Of a DNA stretch of 64,000 bases, positions 25,366-35,028 are shown in pieces (within the stretch, counting starts at the first letter, position 1; each line of letters starts with the position of its first letter). The stretch covers positions 1-64,000 of the forward strand of contig SVPN01000006.1 in the NCBI GenBank assembly GCA_015065805.1. Direction: 5' to 3'. The translations under genes were made by a program, and so were the position numbers. The DNA is from Oscillospiraceae bacterium. Its GTDB lineage: Bacteria; Bacillota; Clostridia; Oscillospirales; Acutalibacteraceae. Under the pieces are notes generated by a model that saw only the letters and a program-made list of their open reading frames with translations, was not told the origin of the DNA and made no database searches.

Positions 25366-26514
25366 ATGACAACCAACAAGCAGTGGCGCTATAAACTGTC
25401 CGTGCGCATTTTGTCTTTATTGTGTGCGCTGATCCTCCTCATCGTCGGCAGCCTTCTGACCGCTTCGGGCATTTATGTGCGCTCGATGCTCGGTCTGATC
25501 AACTACGATGACGGCACAGAGGATTACAGCAACATCCCCACCCTGCCGACCGACTTCAACAACGGCTCGGTCACCAGCGAGATCAAGGATCCCGACCCCA
25601 TCGACCTGAGCCATATGGAGCTTCGCGGCAACACCGAAAGCATCACCAACATTATGCTTTTGGGTGTGGACGGGCGCAAGACCGAGGGCTACACCGCCCG
25701 CTCGGATACCAATATGATCCTGTCGATCAACACCTCTGCCAAGACCATCAAGCTCGCCTCCATCCTGCGCGATGTGTGGGTGCCGCTGAGCGGACGCGAT
25801 TACGACGGTGACGGTGAATTTGACTATGACAAGCTCAACGCCGCGTTTTACTACGGCGGCTTCCGCATGCTGTCGAACACCCTGGCGGACAGCTTCAAGC
25901 TCCGCATCGATCAATACATCGCCGTTGACTTTGTGGCGTTTGAGAAAGCCGTCGATGCGATGGGCGGCATTGATGTGGAGCTGAGTGCGGATGAGGCGAT
26001 GTTTATTCCCGTGTGGTCGGACGATCCCGACCGCTTTGCGGATAATCCCGATTTAGAGCCGCTCGGCTACGAGGCGGGTGTGTATCACCTCAACGGTCAG
26101 CAGACGCTTGCCTACTGCCGCATCCGCAACCTCTATCCCGACAGCGATTTTGCCCGCCAGAACAACCAGCGCAAGGTCATCGACCTGCTGATGCAAAAGG
26201 CGAAATCGATGAATTTTGCCACCCTCAACAGCGTGCTGATCGCCGTTCTGCCCTATGTCAAAACCAATATGACCCAGCAGCAGCTGATCTCCTATGCTTC
26301 GCAGGCGTTGCAATACTACGACTTTGATATTTACAGCGATTTCTCGTTACCCTACGGCAACGGCGACTTTGAGAACCAGTGGATCGGCGGCGGTCTCGGA
26401 CTGTGGCTGACCGATGCCGAAAGCTCAGCAAAGGCGTTGCACGAATATATCTACGGCGACCGCACCTCCAACGAGGATCCCGAGGAAAGCGAATCCGCCG
26501 AAAGCGACTATTAA
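25366..26514 (+). CDS. LytR-CpsA-Psr (LCP) family wall-polymer ligase
   Basis: The protein has 382 residues with a single N-terminal membrane anchor (about 13-36). The extracellular LCP domain begins NIMLLGVDGRKTEGYTARSDTNMIL, giving the conserved Asp and Arg residues, followed by KLASILRDVWVPL and later YCRIRNLYPDSDFARQNNQRKVI, the RxxxGDxxRxxRQ-like signature. The family attaches teichoic acids or capsular polymers to peptidoglycan from polyprenyl-phosphate carriers. The ATG at 25366 is used (GAAAGAGG upstream). apt follows 14 bp later, probably in one transcript. Confidence 0.9.
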   Translation: MTTNKQWRYKLSVRILSLLCALILLIVGSLLTASGIYVRSMLGLINYDDGTEDYSNIPTLPTDFNNGSVTSEIKDPDPIDLSHMELRGNTESITNIMLLGVDGRKTEGYTARSDTNMILSINTSAKTIKLASILRDVWVPLSGRDYDGDGEFDYDKLNAAFYYGGFRMLSNTLADSFKLRIDQYIAVDFVAFEKAVDAMGGIDVELSADEAMFIPVWSDDPDRFADNPDLEPLGYEAGVYHLNGQQTLAYCRIRNLYPDSDFARQNNQRKVIDLLMQKAKSMNFATLNSVLIAVLPYVKTNMTQQQLISYASQALQYYDFDIYSDFSLPYGNGDFENQWIGGGLGLWLTDAESSAKALHEYIYGDRTSNEDPEESESAESDY

Positions 26515-26528
26515 GGAGCGATCAACCT

Positions 26529-27059
26529 ATGAGTGTCAAACGTGTAGAGGATTTTATCACCACCATCCCCGATTTTCCAGAGGAAGGCATCCTGTTCCGC
26601 GATGTCACGACCGTCATCGGCAGTGCCGAGGGCTTCAAGTTAGCGGTTGACGAGTTGGCGGCATTGCTAAGCGACGTTGAATTCGATGTCATCGCCGGCA
26701 CGGAATCCCGCGGCTTTATCTTTGGCACACCGCTTGCGTATCTGCTCAACAAGCCGTTTTTGCCCGTGCGCAAAAAGGGCAAGCTCCCCCGTCAAACCGT
26801 GCAAAAAACCTACGACCTCGAATACGGCAGTGCCACCATCGAGATCCACAAGGACGACCTCAAGCCCGGTCAGCGTGTGGTGCTGATCGACGATCTGATC
26901 GCCACGGGCGGTACCGCCAAGGCGGCGGCAGAGCTGATCGAGGAATGCGGCGGCAAGGTGGTGCGCATCGCGTTCCTGATCGAGCTCAAGGGGCTCAACG
27001 GCCGTGAGGTGCTCAAAAGCTACGATGTGCGCTCGGTCGTGCAATACGAAGGCAAATAA
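26529..27059 (+). CDS. apt: Adenine phosphoribosyltransferase
   Basis: This 176-residue enzyme salvages adenine to AMP using PRPP. The PRPP loop VVLIDDLIATGGT (116-128) and the N-terminal FPEEGILFRDVT segment are characteristic. The AGTESRGFIFG motif supports adenine specificity. SD AAGGAG overlaps the end of the LCP gene region. A very strong hairpin follows. Confidence 0.95.
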   Translation: MSVKRVEDFITTIPDFPEEGILFRDVTTVIGSAEGFKLAVDELAALLSDVEFDVIAGTESRGFIFGTPLAYLLNKPFLPVRKKGKLPRQTVQKTYDLEYGSATIEIHKDDLKPGQRVVLIDDLIATGGTAKAAAELIEECGGKVVRIAFLIELKGLNGREVLKSYDVRSVVQYEGK

Positions 27060-27069
27060 ACAACCGTAC

Positions 27070-27117
27070 ATAAAACGCTTGCCCCATCCGTTCAAACGGA
27101 TGGGGCAAGCGTTTTAT
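27070..27117. terminator. Bidirectional terminator between apt and the RyR-domain gene
   Basis: A 21-bp perfect stem, AAAACGCTTGCCCCATCCGT and its complement, ends in T-runs on both strands. The stop codon of the convergent gene (27114-27116) lies inside the stem. Confidence 0.93.
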
Positions 27118-29195
27118 GCGTCCAATTCCTGAACGATCTCATCCAGATCACTTTGCGGCACCAGATACGGGTGCAGCTTGGCACGGTCATCCCGTTTTTC
27201 GCCGTAGATGTACCCCTGGGCACACATAAACGCATTCCAGCGACGGTGCTCGATCACACGTCCCCGCTTATTGCGAAGGCCCGCTTTCTTCTCCTCCTGC
27301 TCGAAATACGCCGCATAGCGCGGGGTTTCAAACAGATCCAGGTGCAGTTTCTGCGCAATGGATGACAGGAACAGATAATCATAGCGGCAGTAGCTGTCCA
27401 ACTCCCGTTTGGCATCAAACTCCGCCTTTTCAAAATCCGGGAACTTACTGCGGACAAATGCCCAGTGCATATGATATTTGAAGCTCTTGCGCTCCTCTTC
27501 CCCGTAGGTCACCGCCTTGTAGTTGTACATATCCGTGACACTGCCGATAAACTCGATGTTATACGGTATGCTTCTGTGGTTGCGGAAGCTCTGCTTCAGG
27601 TTTTCCGCCTTTGCCGCATCGTACACCACGGAATAGATCCGGACGGCTTCCTCCTTTGCGGTTCGGCCTTCACCTGCAGGATTCTTTTCCAGGCGGCCGA
27701 ACAGCATCCTCAGATGCAATGCGGCTTTGATATTGGCATCGTCGTTGCCCAGTCCGATAAACACCGCTGTCGTGCGGCTCAGGCGCTCAAGATCCTCAAG
27801 CTCCCACGCAGTTTCATTCGTATCCTTCTTTTGGCAGGCGGCTTTCGGATCGGACAGCATTTTCCAGAAGGTCTGCGTCATCACATCCACACCGCTGAAG
27901 AAGCGCAGGGTATACTGCATATCATCCGTTGCGATCAGGTTGCTTTTCAGGTATATATCGGGACATTCGCCCTCCACCTTATCCTGCATCGCTTTATCCG
28001 TATCGACCACGTTGATCTCCAGACGGCAATCGGGAAGCTGATACATCCACAAAGCGGTCTTGAGGAATTCCATTCCGTGATACCCGCAACCGACCAGCAG
28101 GATCGAGATCACCTTGTCATCGGTTCCTTCGACAGGACGCGCCGTTTCGTGCAGGGCGGCGTTGCACAGCTCTTTCCAGGCAAGGCGTTGCATCGGATGC
28201 ACACAACGTACACAAAATTCCATCACCTGCGTGATCTGCTCGGCACATTTATCGGCGGCCTCGTTGAATTCTTTTAAGGAACAGCATTCCACTGGGTTTT
28301 TGATGTGGGGGGAGACCTCCAGATTCACATCCGCGCGCATACGGTTGAGCGAGCTCAGGATGGCTTTATTTGCCTCCCCCGTCACCACAGCGTACACCTG
28401 AGGCGTCAGATTGCTGTTCGGCGCATGGAAATTGGCTAAGCCGATGGCATGGGTGACATTTTCGGATTCAACCTCGCTGACAAGAAAATACTGCAGCTTT
28501 GCAGGCATTCGGCGCGCGGAACGCTTGCGGATGGCTTTATCCAGTCGCACCACATCCCGCTTGCACAAATGCACATCCCTGAGAGCTTCGGCTTCACGGG
28601 ACAGCTCATAATACTCCTCATTGTTTTCTTCAAACACATCGGTAAAGAAGAATACGGCATTGTCATCATCGGTGACCGTGTGAGCGATCGCCAGCGACCG
28701 CTCACTGAGCTCGTTGAAGACATACACATTCTTGCCGCGAAGAAACCACAGGCGGAACTGTACCGTGATCTCACTGACAAAGGACAACACAAAACCGGCA
28801 GTCGCCAAAGGAGAGATCAGACTCAGAACCACAAACCAGATCCAGCATCCCCCGCAGACCCATCCCCATCCGTGATCACCGAGGAATCGGAGAATCGCAT
28901 CGCTTTCCAGACACGTCTTGACCGTCTCAAAATCCGTTTCGGCAAGGAAGGTGCGGATCGTCTGCACGCCCGACATAAAGACGGTAAACAGCAGCTTACC
29001 AAACCAACTGTTCACGACCGTAAGCTCATGCGACCAGTAGATCGGCAGCATAACCAGAAACACCGATGCGGCAAAGCCGATCAGCACCGCGCGCAGAGGG
29101 GTGATCGTCTGCGTCATCTGTTTGTGATATCTGGCTACCACAACCAACGTAGTAACAACACCTATAAAGGACAGTGCCAGAAATGGTAACAGCAT
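27114..29195 (-). CDS. Membrane protein with Rossmann-like and RyR-like domains
   Basis: The protein has 693 residues. Four N-terminal hydrophobic helices (about 2-22, 32-54, 64-80, 107-135) precede a large cytoplasmic part. One segment (KNVYVFNELSERSLAIAH) and another (ISILLVGCGYHGMEFLKTALW) look like the starts of Rossmann-type nucleotide-binding folds similar to TrkA-N. The C-terminus (VIEHRRWNAFMCAQGYIYG...KLHPYLVPQSDL) matches the pattern of bacterial RyR domains: H..W......G..YG, then H..LVP...L. RyR domains are thought to bind nucleotide-derived ligands, so this may be a membrane sensor. That is inference. It stands alone between transketolase and a shared terminator. Confidence 0.6.
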   Translation of the reverse strand: MLLPFLALSFIGVVTTLVVVARYHKQMTQTITPLRAVLIGFAASVFLVMLPIYWSHELTVVNSWFGKLLFTVFMSGVQTIRTFLAETDFETVKTCLESDAILRFLGDHGWGWVCGGCWIWFVVLSLISPLATAGFVLSFVSEITVQFRLWFLRGKNVYVFNELSERSLAIAHTVTDDDNAVFFFTDVFEENNEEYYELSREAEALRDVHLCKRDVVRLDKAIRKRSARRMPAKLQYFLVSEVESENVTHAIGLANFHAPNSNLTPQVYAVVTGEANKAILSSLNRMRADVNLEVSPHIKNPVECCSLKEFNEAADKCAEQITQVMEFCVRCVHPMQRLAWKELCNAALHETARPVEGTDDKVISILLVGCGYHGMEFLKTALWMYQLPDCRLEINVVDTDKAMQDKVEGECPDIYLKSNLIATDDMQYTLRFFSGVDVMTQTFWKMLSDPKAACQKKDTNETAWELEDLERLSRTTAVFIGLGNDDANIKAALHLRMLFGRLEKNPAGEGRTAKEEAVRIYSVVYDAAKAENLKQSFRNHRSIPYNIEFIGSVTDMYNYKAVTYGEEERKSFKYHMHWAFVRSKFPDFEKAEFDAKRELDSYCRYDYLFLSSIAQKLHLDLFETPRYAAYFEQEEKKAGLRNKRGRVIEHRRWNAFMCAQGYIYGEKRDDRAKLHPYLVPQSDLDEIVQELDA

Positions 29196-29257
29196 CGTAA
29201 TTCCTCCTTTTTAAAATCCTTGCAAGCCCGGCAGGGTTTGCTCCGTTTTGTACGAAA

Positions 29258-29290
29258 AAGCACTCCCGAATTGCCTCGAGAGTGCTGTTT
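29258..29290 (-). terminator. Terminator of the transketolase operon
   Basis: AGCACTC...CGA and TCG.GAGTGCT arms on the minus strand are followed by TTTTTCG, just after the stop at 29302. Confidence 0.75.
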
Positions 29291-29301
29291 GAACTTGTAT
29301 A

Positions 29302-30249
29302 TTATCCCTTGAGCGCGACAGCCGCCTTGGCTTTTTGTGCAATATTCTCGGCGCAAAGACCGTAGACCTTGAGAAGCTCCACCGCAGGACCCGAACGGCC
29401 GTAGGTGTCCTCCACGCCCACGCGGATCACGGGAACGGGAACCGTCTCGCACACCACTTCGGTCACGGCACTGCCAAGACCGCCGATGATGCTGTGCTCC
29501 TCCGCCGTCACGATGACGCCCGTCTCCTTCGCCGCGGCGATCACCGCTTCGCGGTCGATGGGTTTGATGGTCGCCATATTGATGATGCGCGCGCTGATAC
29601 CCTCAGCGGCAAGCATATCGTACGCGATCAGCGCCTCATTGACCATCAGACCGGTGGCAATGATGGTGACATCGGTGCCGTCCTTGAGGACATTCGCTTT
29701 GCCGATCTCGAATTTGTAATCGTCGTCAAACACCGTCGGCACGGCAAGGCGACCGAAGCGCATATACACGGGACCGTGCATTGCCGCCGCCGCGGCAACC
29801 GCCTTCTTCGCCTCGTAGTAGTCCGCAGGATTGATGATGGTCATACCGGGGATGGTGCGCATCAGCGCGATATCCTCACAGCACTGGTGCGACGCGCCGT
29901 CCTCACCGACGGAGATACCCGCGTGGGTTGCACCGATCTTCACGTTCAGGCCGGGATAGCCGATAGAGTTGCGGATCTGCTCAAACGCGCGACCTGCCGC
30001 AAACATCGCAAAGCTCGAGGCAAACACTAACTTGCCCGAAGCGGCAAGACCTGCCGCAACGCACATCATATTGCCCTCGGCAATACCGGCATTGAAGAAG
30101 CGCTCGGGATGCGCCTTTTTGAACATACCCGTTTTGGTCGCGCCTGCAAGGTCCGCGTCCATCACGATGAGGTTGTCGTATTGATCGGCAAGCTCAATGA
30201 GCATTTCGCCGTAACCCTCACGGGTTGCAATTTTCTTAACGTCTGCCAT
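29302..30249 (-). CDS. Transketolase, C-terminal subunit
   Basis: This 315-residue protein contains the pyrimidine-binding and C-terminal domains of transketolase: RFFNAGIAEGNMMCVAAGLA (catalytic Glu of the TPP site) and GISVGEDGASHQCCEDIALMRTIPGM. It pairs with the N-terminal subunit encoded 3 bp upstream to form a split transketolase, as is common in Clostridia and archaea. Function: two-carbon transfer in the pentose phosphate pathway, linking to ribose-5-phosphate supply for PRPP. Confidence 0.93.
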   Translation of the reverse strand: MADVKKIATREGYGEMLIELADQYDNLIVMDADLAGATKTGMFKKAHPERFFNAGIAEGNMMCVAAGLAASGKLVFASSFAMFAAGRAFEQIRNSIGYPGLNVKIGATHAGISVGEDGASHQCCEDIALMRTIPGMTIINPADYYEAKKAVAAAAAMHGPVYMRFGRLAVPTVFDDDYKFEIGKANVLKDGTDVTIIATGLMVNEALIAYDMLAAEGISARIINMATIKPIDREAVIAAAKETGVIVTAEEHSIIGGLGSAVTEVVCETVPVPVIRVGVEDTYGRSGPAVELLKVYGLCAENIAQKAKAAVALKG

Positions 30250-30252
30250 GGT

Positions 30253-31095
30253 TTACGCCTCCAATTCCGCCAGTTGTGCGTTCAGTTCCGCCATTGCCGC
30301 TTCATACTGCTCGGCATTGGGAGCCACGCCGTGCCAGCCGACCTGATCTTCCATAAACGACACACCCTTGCCCTTGACCGTCTTGAGCACGATCGCGTAG
30401 GGCTTGCCCTTCGTCGCCTCGGCACGTGCCAGTGCCGCTTCGATCGCATCAAAATCGTGACCGTCGATCTCCTCGACCTCAAAGCCGAACGCCGCGAATT
30501 TCTCGGGGATCGGGTAGGGAGAGTTGACCTGGTCGAGCGTACCGTCGATCTGGAGGTTGTTGTTGTCCACCATAATGCAGAGATTGTCAAGCGTCTTGTG
30601 CGATGCGAACATAGCCGCCTCCCACACCTGACCTTCCTGGATCTCGCCGTCGCCGAGGAGCGCGTACACGCGGTAATCCGCATTGTCAAGCTTGCCGGCA
30701 AGTGCCATACCGACCGCCGCCGATACACCCTGACCGAGCGAGCCCGTGGACATATCGACACCGGGCGTACCCTTCATATCGGGGTGACCCTGCAGCATGG
30801 CACCCACGTGACGGAGCACCTGAATCTCGTCCGGCGAGAAGAAGCCTTTGTGTGCCAGCGCACCGTAATACGCCGGAGCCGCGTGACCCTTCGACAGCAC
30901 AAAGCGGTCACGCTTGGGATCCTTGGGGTTCTGCGGATCCACATTCAGCTTTGCAAAATACAAATACGCGAGCACATCCGCCGCCGACAGCGAACCGCCG
31001 GGGTGACCGCTCTTTGCGTGAAACGTTCCTTCAATTGCCGCCATACGAATCTTTGTCGCCATCACGGCCAGTTGCTTTTTCTGACTTGCGTCCAT
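30253..31095 (-). CDS. Transketolase, N-terminal (TPP-binding) subunit
   Basis: The protein has 280 residues. The TPP/Mg motif GDGEIQEGQVWEAAMFA leads to VDNNNLQIDG. The N-terminal HAKSGHPGGSLSAADVLAYLYF contains the substrate-binding His. SD AAAGGA precedes the ATG. It is the first gene of the two-gene split transketolase operon. Confidence 0.94.
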   Translation of the reverse strand: MDASQKKQLAVMATKIRMAAIEGTFHAKSGHPGGSLSAADVLAYLYFAKLNVDPQNPKDPKRDRFVLSKGHAAPAYYGALAHKGFFSPDEIQVLRHVGAMLQGHPDMKGTPGVDMSTGSLGQGVSAAVGMALAGKLDNADYRVYALLGDGEIQEGQVWEAAMFASHKTLDNLCIMVDNNNLQIDGTLDQVNSPYPIPEKFAAFGFEVEEIDGHDFDAIEAALARAEATKGKPYAIVLKTVKGKGVSFMEDQVGWHGVAPNAEQYEAAMAELNAQLAELEA

Positions 31096-31306
31096 AGGAA
31101 TTCCGTCCTTTCATTGAGGGAATCTTCCGACTCCCAACCTTTGCCTTGTATATTATAGCACGGTTTTACGCAAATTAAAAGTTCTTATTCCATAAAAAAT
31201 GCGGTTTTTTTAACTTTTTTGTCAATTTTTCCGTTTATGCTTGCTTTTTGTGCGGTTCATAGTGTATGATAGGGGCAGAAATTTTTGCAATCAAGGAGTT
31301 TTTGAA

Positions 31307-31687
31307 ATGAAACGTTTTCTTGCCGCCGCTTTATGCGTACTGATGCTCGTTGCCCTGACCGCCTGCTCGTCCCCGAACAAGCCCACCGTCCCGCCCGTCG
31401 GCGAGACGCCCTCCATCCCGCTTGCCGAGGATGCTACGGGCAGTCCCTTTATCGGCGCGTGGACAGTGGATGCCAAGCAATCCATCCTCGAAAAGCTGAT
31501 CTTTTCGGAAAACGGCACCCTGCAGGCGTTCTTTGAAACCCATCAGCTTGCAGGCGCCTTCTTTGAAGATGGTAACAACGTTAAGATTTACATCTCCCAA
31601 CAGGTTCTGGAGGGCACGTTCACCGTGGACGGCGATGTGATCACCATCGTCACTGCGGACGATGTGCTGGTGCTCAAAAAAGTCTGA
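31307..31687 (+). CDS. Small secreted lipoprotein of unknown function
   Basis: This 126-residue protein has a typical lipoprotein signal peptide with lipobox LTAC (cysteine at about 20), a Pro-rich spacer, and a domain beginning SPFIGAWTVDAKQSILEKLIFSENGTL. That G-W...F..DGT..-type beta pattern ends with FTVDGDVITI, resembling small lipocalin-like DUF domains in Clostridia. The ATG at 31307 follows AAGGAG by 11 nt. A terminator follows. Confidence 0.8.
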   Translation: MKRFLAAALCVLMLVALTACSSPNKPTVPPVGETPSIPLAEDATGSPFIGAWTVDAKQSILEKLIFSENGTLQAFFETHQLAGAFFEDGNNVKIYISQQVLEGTFTVDGDVITIVTADDVLVLKKV

Positions 31688-31699
31688 TTTTGCAAACGA

Positions 31700-31737
31700 A
31701 AGAAGCTGTCACGCAATTGCGTGGCAGCTTCTTTTTT
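31700..31737. terminator. Bidirectional terminator between lipoprotein and trpB
   Basis: AGAAGCTGTCACGCA pairs with TGCGTGGCAGCTTCT, with A-rich and T-rich flanks (TTTTTT). It overlaps the trpB stop codon at 31736. Confidence 0.9.
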
Positions 31738-32971
31738 ATCGGTCAATATTGAATTGCTCACCGCATCCGTATGTCTCATAGACATAGTCAATGTCCTTGT
31801 CGCCGCGTCCCGACAGACACACAAGGATCGAACCCGAGGGATGCTCCTTCGCATAGCGGATGGCATACGCAAGGGCGTGGGAGCTTTCGATGGCGGGGAT
31901 GATGCCTTCATACTTGCACAGCAGGAAGAACGCCTCCATCGCTTCTTCATCGGTTGCCGTTTCATAATGCACACGGCCCTGATCGCGCAGATAGGCGTGC
32001 TCGGGACCGACACCGGGGTAGTCCAGCCCCGATGCAATGGAATACACGGGCTGAGGTTCACCGTTTTCGTCCTGCAGGACATAGCTCTTGAAGCCGTGGA
32101 GCATACCCTTGGTGCCGTACTGCATCGTTGCCGCGTGATCACCGACGGCACTGCCGCGCCCGAGAGGCTCGACGCCGTAGATCTCCACGGGATCGGCAAG
32201 GAACGGCGTGAACATCCCGAGGCTGTTGGAGCCGCCGCCGACACACGCACACACCGCATCGGGCATAATACCCGTCATTTCCAGGAACTGCGCACGAGCC
32301 TCTTCACCGATCACGTGCTGGAAATCGCGCACCATCTTCGGGAACGGGTGCGGCCCGAGGCAGGAGCCGATGCAATAGATCGCGTGATCGTATTCCTTGA
32401 GATACGCTTCAAATGCCGCATCCACCGCTTCCTTGAGCGTTTTCAGGCCGTGGGTGACGGGGATAACGTTCGCACCTAACATTTTCATACGGATGACATT
32501 GGGGTGCTGTTTGGCGATGTCCACCTCACCCATATAAATGTCGCAATCCATCCCGAAATACGCCGCCGCCGTGGCAAGAGCCACACCGTGCTGACCCGCG
32601 CCCGTTTCGGCGATCAGCTTTTTCTTGCCCATAAACTTGGCAAGCAGACCCTCACCCATACAGTGATTGAGCTTGTGTGCGCCCGTGTGGTTGAGGTCTT
32701 CGCGCTTGAGGTAGATCTGGCAGTTGCCGAACAGCTTGGACAGACGCTCACAGTGGTACACGGGCGTCGGACGACCCTGGAATTCCTTGCGGATACGGCG
32801 AAGCTCGTTGATGAACTGTGCCGAATGACAGATGGCTTCGTAGGCATCGTTTGCCTCCTTGAACGCGGGTTCCAGCTCGGGCGGCAAAAACGCACCGCCG
32901 TACTCGCCGAAATAGCCGTCCTCGGACGGGAATTCCTTGAGATAGTTGTCAAAATCCTTGTATTTATTCAT
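31736..32971 (-). CDS. trpB: Tryptophan synthase beta chain
   Basis: This 411-residue PLP enzyme condenses indole with serine. The PLP lysine lies in [52 protein letters not shown] (phosphate loop) and the C-terminal LSGRGDKD are all canonical. The ATG at 32971 is preceded by GGAG; the frame continues upstream to 33196 only because the leader RNA is open by chance. No trpA or other trp gene is adjacent, so it may use indole made elsewhere or salvaged. It is controlled by a T-box leader. Confidence 0.95.
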   Translation of the reverse strand: MNKYKDFDNYLKEFPSEDGYFGEYGGAFLPPELEPAFKEANDAYEAICHSAQFINELRRIRKEFQGRPTPVYHCERLSKLFGNCQIYLKREDLNHTGAHKLNHCMGEGLLAKFMGKKKLIAETGAGQHGVALATAAAYFGMDCDIYMGEVDIAKQHPNVIRMKMLGANVIPVTHGLKTLKEAVDAAFEAYLKEYDHAIYCIGSCLGPHPFPKMVRDFQHVIGEEARAQFLEMTGIMPDAVCACVGGGSNSLGMFTPFLADPVEIYGVEPLGRGSAVGDHAATMQYGTKGMLHGFKSYVLQDENGEPQPVYSIASGLDYPGVGPEHAYLRDQGRVHYETATDEEAMEAFFLLCKYEGIIPAIESSHALAYAIRYAKEHPSGSILVCLSGRGDKDIDYVYETYGCGEQFNIDR

Positions 32972-32999
32972 GGTAAAACACTCCTTTTGCACCATACAG

Positions 33000-33250
33000 C
33001 TTATAAAACAGAAACGACCTCTGCTCCACATAGGAACAGAGGTCTGTTGCCACCCAAATGGTTCGTTTTCACGCACACGTGATGCGCTCTCATCATAACG
33101 GTTAGAGGTTCCGTCGGTGCCTACCGCCGCGTTTGTCGGTTTCGGACCGCCCTCACGGGGCCATTCGCACGCACATCCGTCACCGTCTCGCACCACCCGA
33201 CAGCTCTCTGAAAACTTCCGCGCGCGTTACTTACACCCGTTCATCGGTTT
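33000..33250 (-). promoter_or_regulatory. T-box leader (tRNA-Trp sensing) of trpB
   Basis: On the minus strand the leader carries a T-box core GGGTGGCAACAGACC (33055-33041). It overlaps a terminator stem (GACCTCTG...CAGAGGTC, 33044-33016) followed by GTTTCTGTTTT. Upstream is a stem I-like fold with basal pairing GTCGG/CCGAC. In its specifier-loop position is CGAATGGCC, giving the specifier codon UGG (33163-33161), i.e. tryptophan. Uncharged tRNA-Trp would pair with the specifier and the T-box and prevent termination. The specifier, gene identity and terminator agree. Confidence 0.88.
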
Positions 33251-33274
33251 AAAGTATAAAACTATGTAAAAGAG

Positions 33275-33301
33275 TGTATACCTTTTTAACGCTTTTGTCA
33301 A
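33275..33301 (-). promoter_or_regulatory. Promoter of the T-box/trpB transcript
   Basis: TTGACA (33301-33296) and TATACA (33280-33275) on the minus strand are only 15 bp apart, a short spacer. They lie between the lipoprotein gene stop (33322) and the T-box. Confidence 0.55.
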
Positions 33302-33321
33302 GTAGCAAATTAAAATATTTT

Positions 33322-35028
33322 TCAAAACGGACTCTTTCCGCTGATCTTGACAATCAGCTCGCGCACTTCTTCACCTGTGCAGATGTGCTCCAGTGCTGTT
33401 TGCGCATCCCCGACATACACATTGCGCCCGATCATCGTATCCGACACAGTGATCGCGTGGAAGCGGTTTTCATCCCGATACCGATACACCGTCACCGTGC
33501 CGTCGAGATAATCCTGCGACGCGGCAAGCCCCGCCGCAACATCCGCTTTCAACTGTGCGATCAGCTGATCGACCGTGATCGGCGGCATCACAAAATCCAT
33601 ATTGTCGATCTTTTCCCCGCGGATCCAGTCCTGATGCGTCAGCTCCGTATAGTCTTCACCGATGCGGATCGCCGCGTGCTCCACGCCGCACAGATACAGC
33701 ACCGTTTTATCCTGCAATACGCCGATCTGTCTTGCGCGGGCAACCGTCTCAAATCCCGCATCCCCCGCTTGCAATATGTACGGGTAGCGCGACTCCGAGG
33801 AGGCATAGCCCGCAACGGACAGCGGATCATCCTCCAGTCGCCGGGCGGTTTTGAAATTCCACACGCCCGTGTGAAACGCCTTATCTTGATCGCGGTAGAA
33901 CACCGTCACCGTGTCACCCTCAAGTGCCACGCTTGCAATGTCGCGAAATGCCCCGATCGGAACGGGATAGAGGCGGTAATCCCCGAAAAGCTCCTGCACG
34001 GTAACCGCCCCGTCCCTGACGCAGACAATGTGCTCGGGGGACGACGCATACACATCGGTGTAGCCCGTGGTAAGCTCACCCGTTACCGTGTTAAGATACT
34101 GATGGAGCGTCGGTGTGTTTATCCCCTTTTCCTTGAAGGTGATACGGATCACCGTCGGGGACAGCGGCGTTACCGTCAGGACATTGTTGCCGCTTTTCTG
34201 CGCAAACAGTGTGCCGCCGTCGAAATCCTTCACGCGGTACAGACGGTCGTTGTCGCTTTCCTGCTCCACCTCGTACGCAAAGCCGAAGGACAGCAGGATC
34301 CCGTCGGCAAGCGCGGGCATCGCCGACAGCGCGTGACGGGCGGAGGCAGAAGCATCCACGCGCCATCCCTCAGCACGATTATCACGGCGCAACACCGTCA
34401 CCGACAGCCCCGCGTTTTCATACAGTGTCAGCGTATTTTCCTCCAACGTATAGGTACCGCAGACGACCGTCGGCGGTTCACCCGTGAACGCCATCTCAAA
34501 GCCCGCTTTTTCGGGAGGTGTATGCGGATACAGCGTCAGGAGCACTCCGTCAGCGTAACACATTGTCATCGGCTGGGTGTCGGCGCGGTAGGTTGTCAGA
34601 TAGGGCGTCTGTGCGGGCTCAACGGCAAGCTTCACGATATCCTTTGCTTCGTTTTCACCCGACGAGCAAAGGATCACGGGCTCTTGCCCGACCGTGATCC
34701 GCGTAACCTCTTTGCCGTCAAGCAACAGCGGTCGCTGTGTCTCAATGACGGCTGTCTGCGTGTCGGGGTCACGGCTTTTCAGTGTGAACACCAGATCCCC
34801 GCCGCGGTGATCGGTCGCTGTCAGCGCCCGGGTATCCTCAAAGCGGATGCTGTACGCCTGCGTATAGGTATCGCCCTTTGCAAACACGTTTGTCACCGTG
34901 ATGCTGACACACATATTGTCAAAATGCGGGGTCAGGGTCGGGGTCGGTGCGGGCTTGTGACACCCGACAAGCAAGCCGAGTGTTGCCAGTATTGCGGTTA
35001 TCGCCCGAACCCATCTCGTCGTTTTCAT
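33322..35028 (-). CDS. Lipoprotein related to the ectodomain of the adjacent BlaR-like protein
   Basis: The protein has 568 residues with lipobox LLVGC (Cys23), so it is anchored outside the cell. A central region (GTYTLEENTLTLYEN..., GWRVDASASARHALSAMPALADG) is clearly similar to the extracellular part of the neighbouring M56 protein (GTYKQTADTLILTQD..., GWRYDAKASYRHKKSAAPALSDG). The two probably share a ligand-binding or receptor fold. The remainder is unassigned beta-rich sequence. Its start overlaps the previous stop (ATGA), placing it third in the blaI-blaR-like operon. Confidence 0.8.
   Translation of the reverse strand: MKTTRWVRAITAILATLGLLVGCHKPAPTPTLTPHFDNMCVSITVTNVFAKGDTYTQAYSIRFEDTRALTATDHRGGDLVFTLKSRDPDTQTAVIETQRPLLLDGKEVTRITVGQEPVILCSSGENEAKDIVKLAVEPAQTPYLTTYRADTQPMTMCYADGVLLTLYPHTPPEKAGFEMAFTGEPPTVVCGTYTLEENTLTLYENAGLSVTVLRRDNRAEGWRVDASASARHALSAMPALADGILLSFGFAYEVEQESDNDRLYRVKDFDGGTLFAQKSGNNVLTVTPLSPTVIRITFKEKGINTPTLHQYLNTVTGELTTGYTDVYASSPEHIVCVRDGAVTVQELFGDYRLYPVPIGAFRDIASVALEGDTVTVFYRDQDKAFHTGVWNFKTARRLEDDPLSVAGYASSESRYPYILQAGDAGFETVARARQIGVLQDKTVLYLCGVEHAAIRIGEDYTELTHQDWIRGEKIDNMDFVMPPITVDQLIAQLKADVAAGLAASQDYLDGTVTVYRYRDENRFHAITVSDTMIGRNVYVGDAQTALEHICTGEEVRELIVKISGKSPF

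Noticed and set aside
32972..33196. N-terminal extension of trpB by 75 residues
   Set aside because: It translates the T-box leader; the SD and family start support the ATG at 32971.
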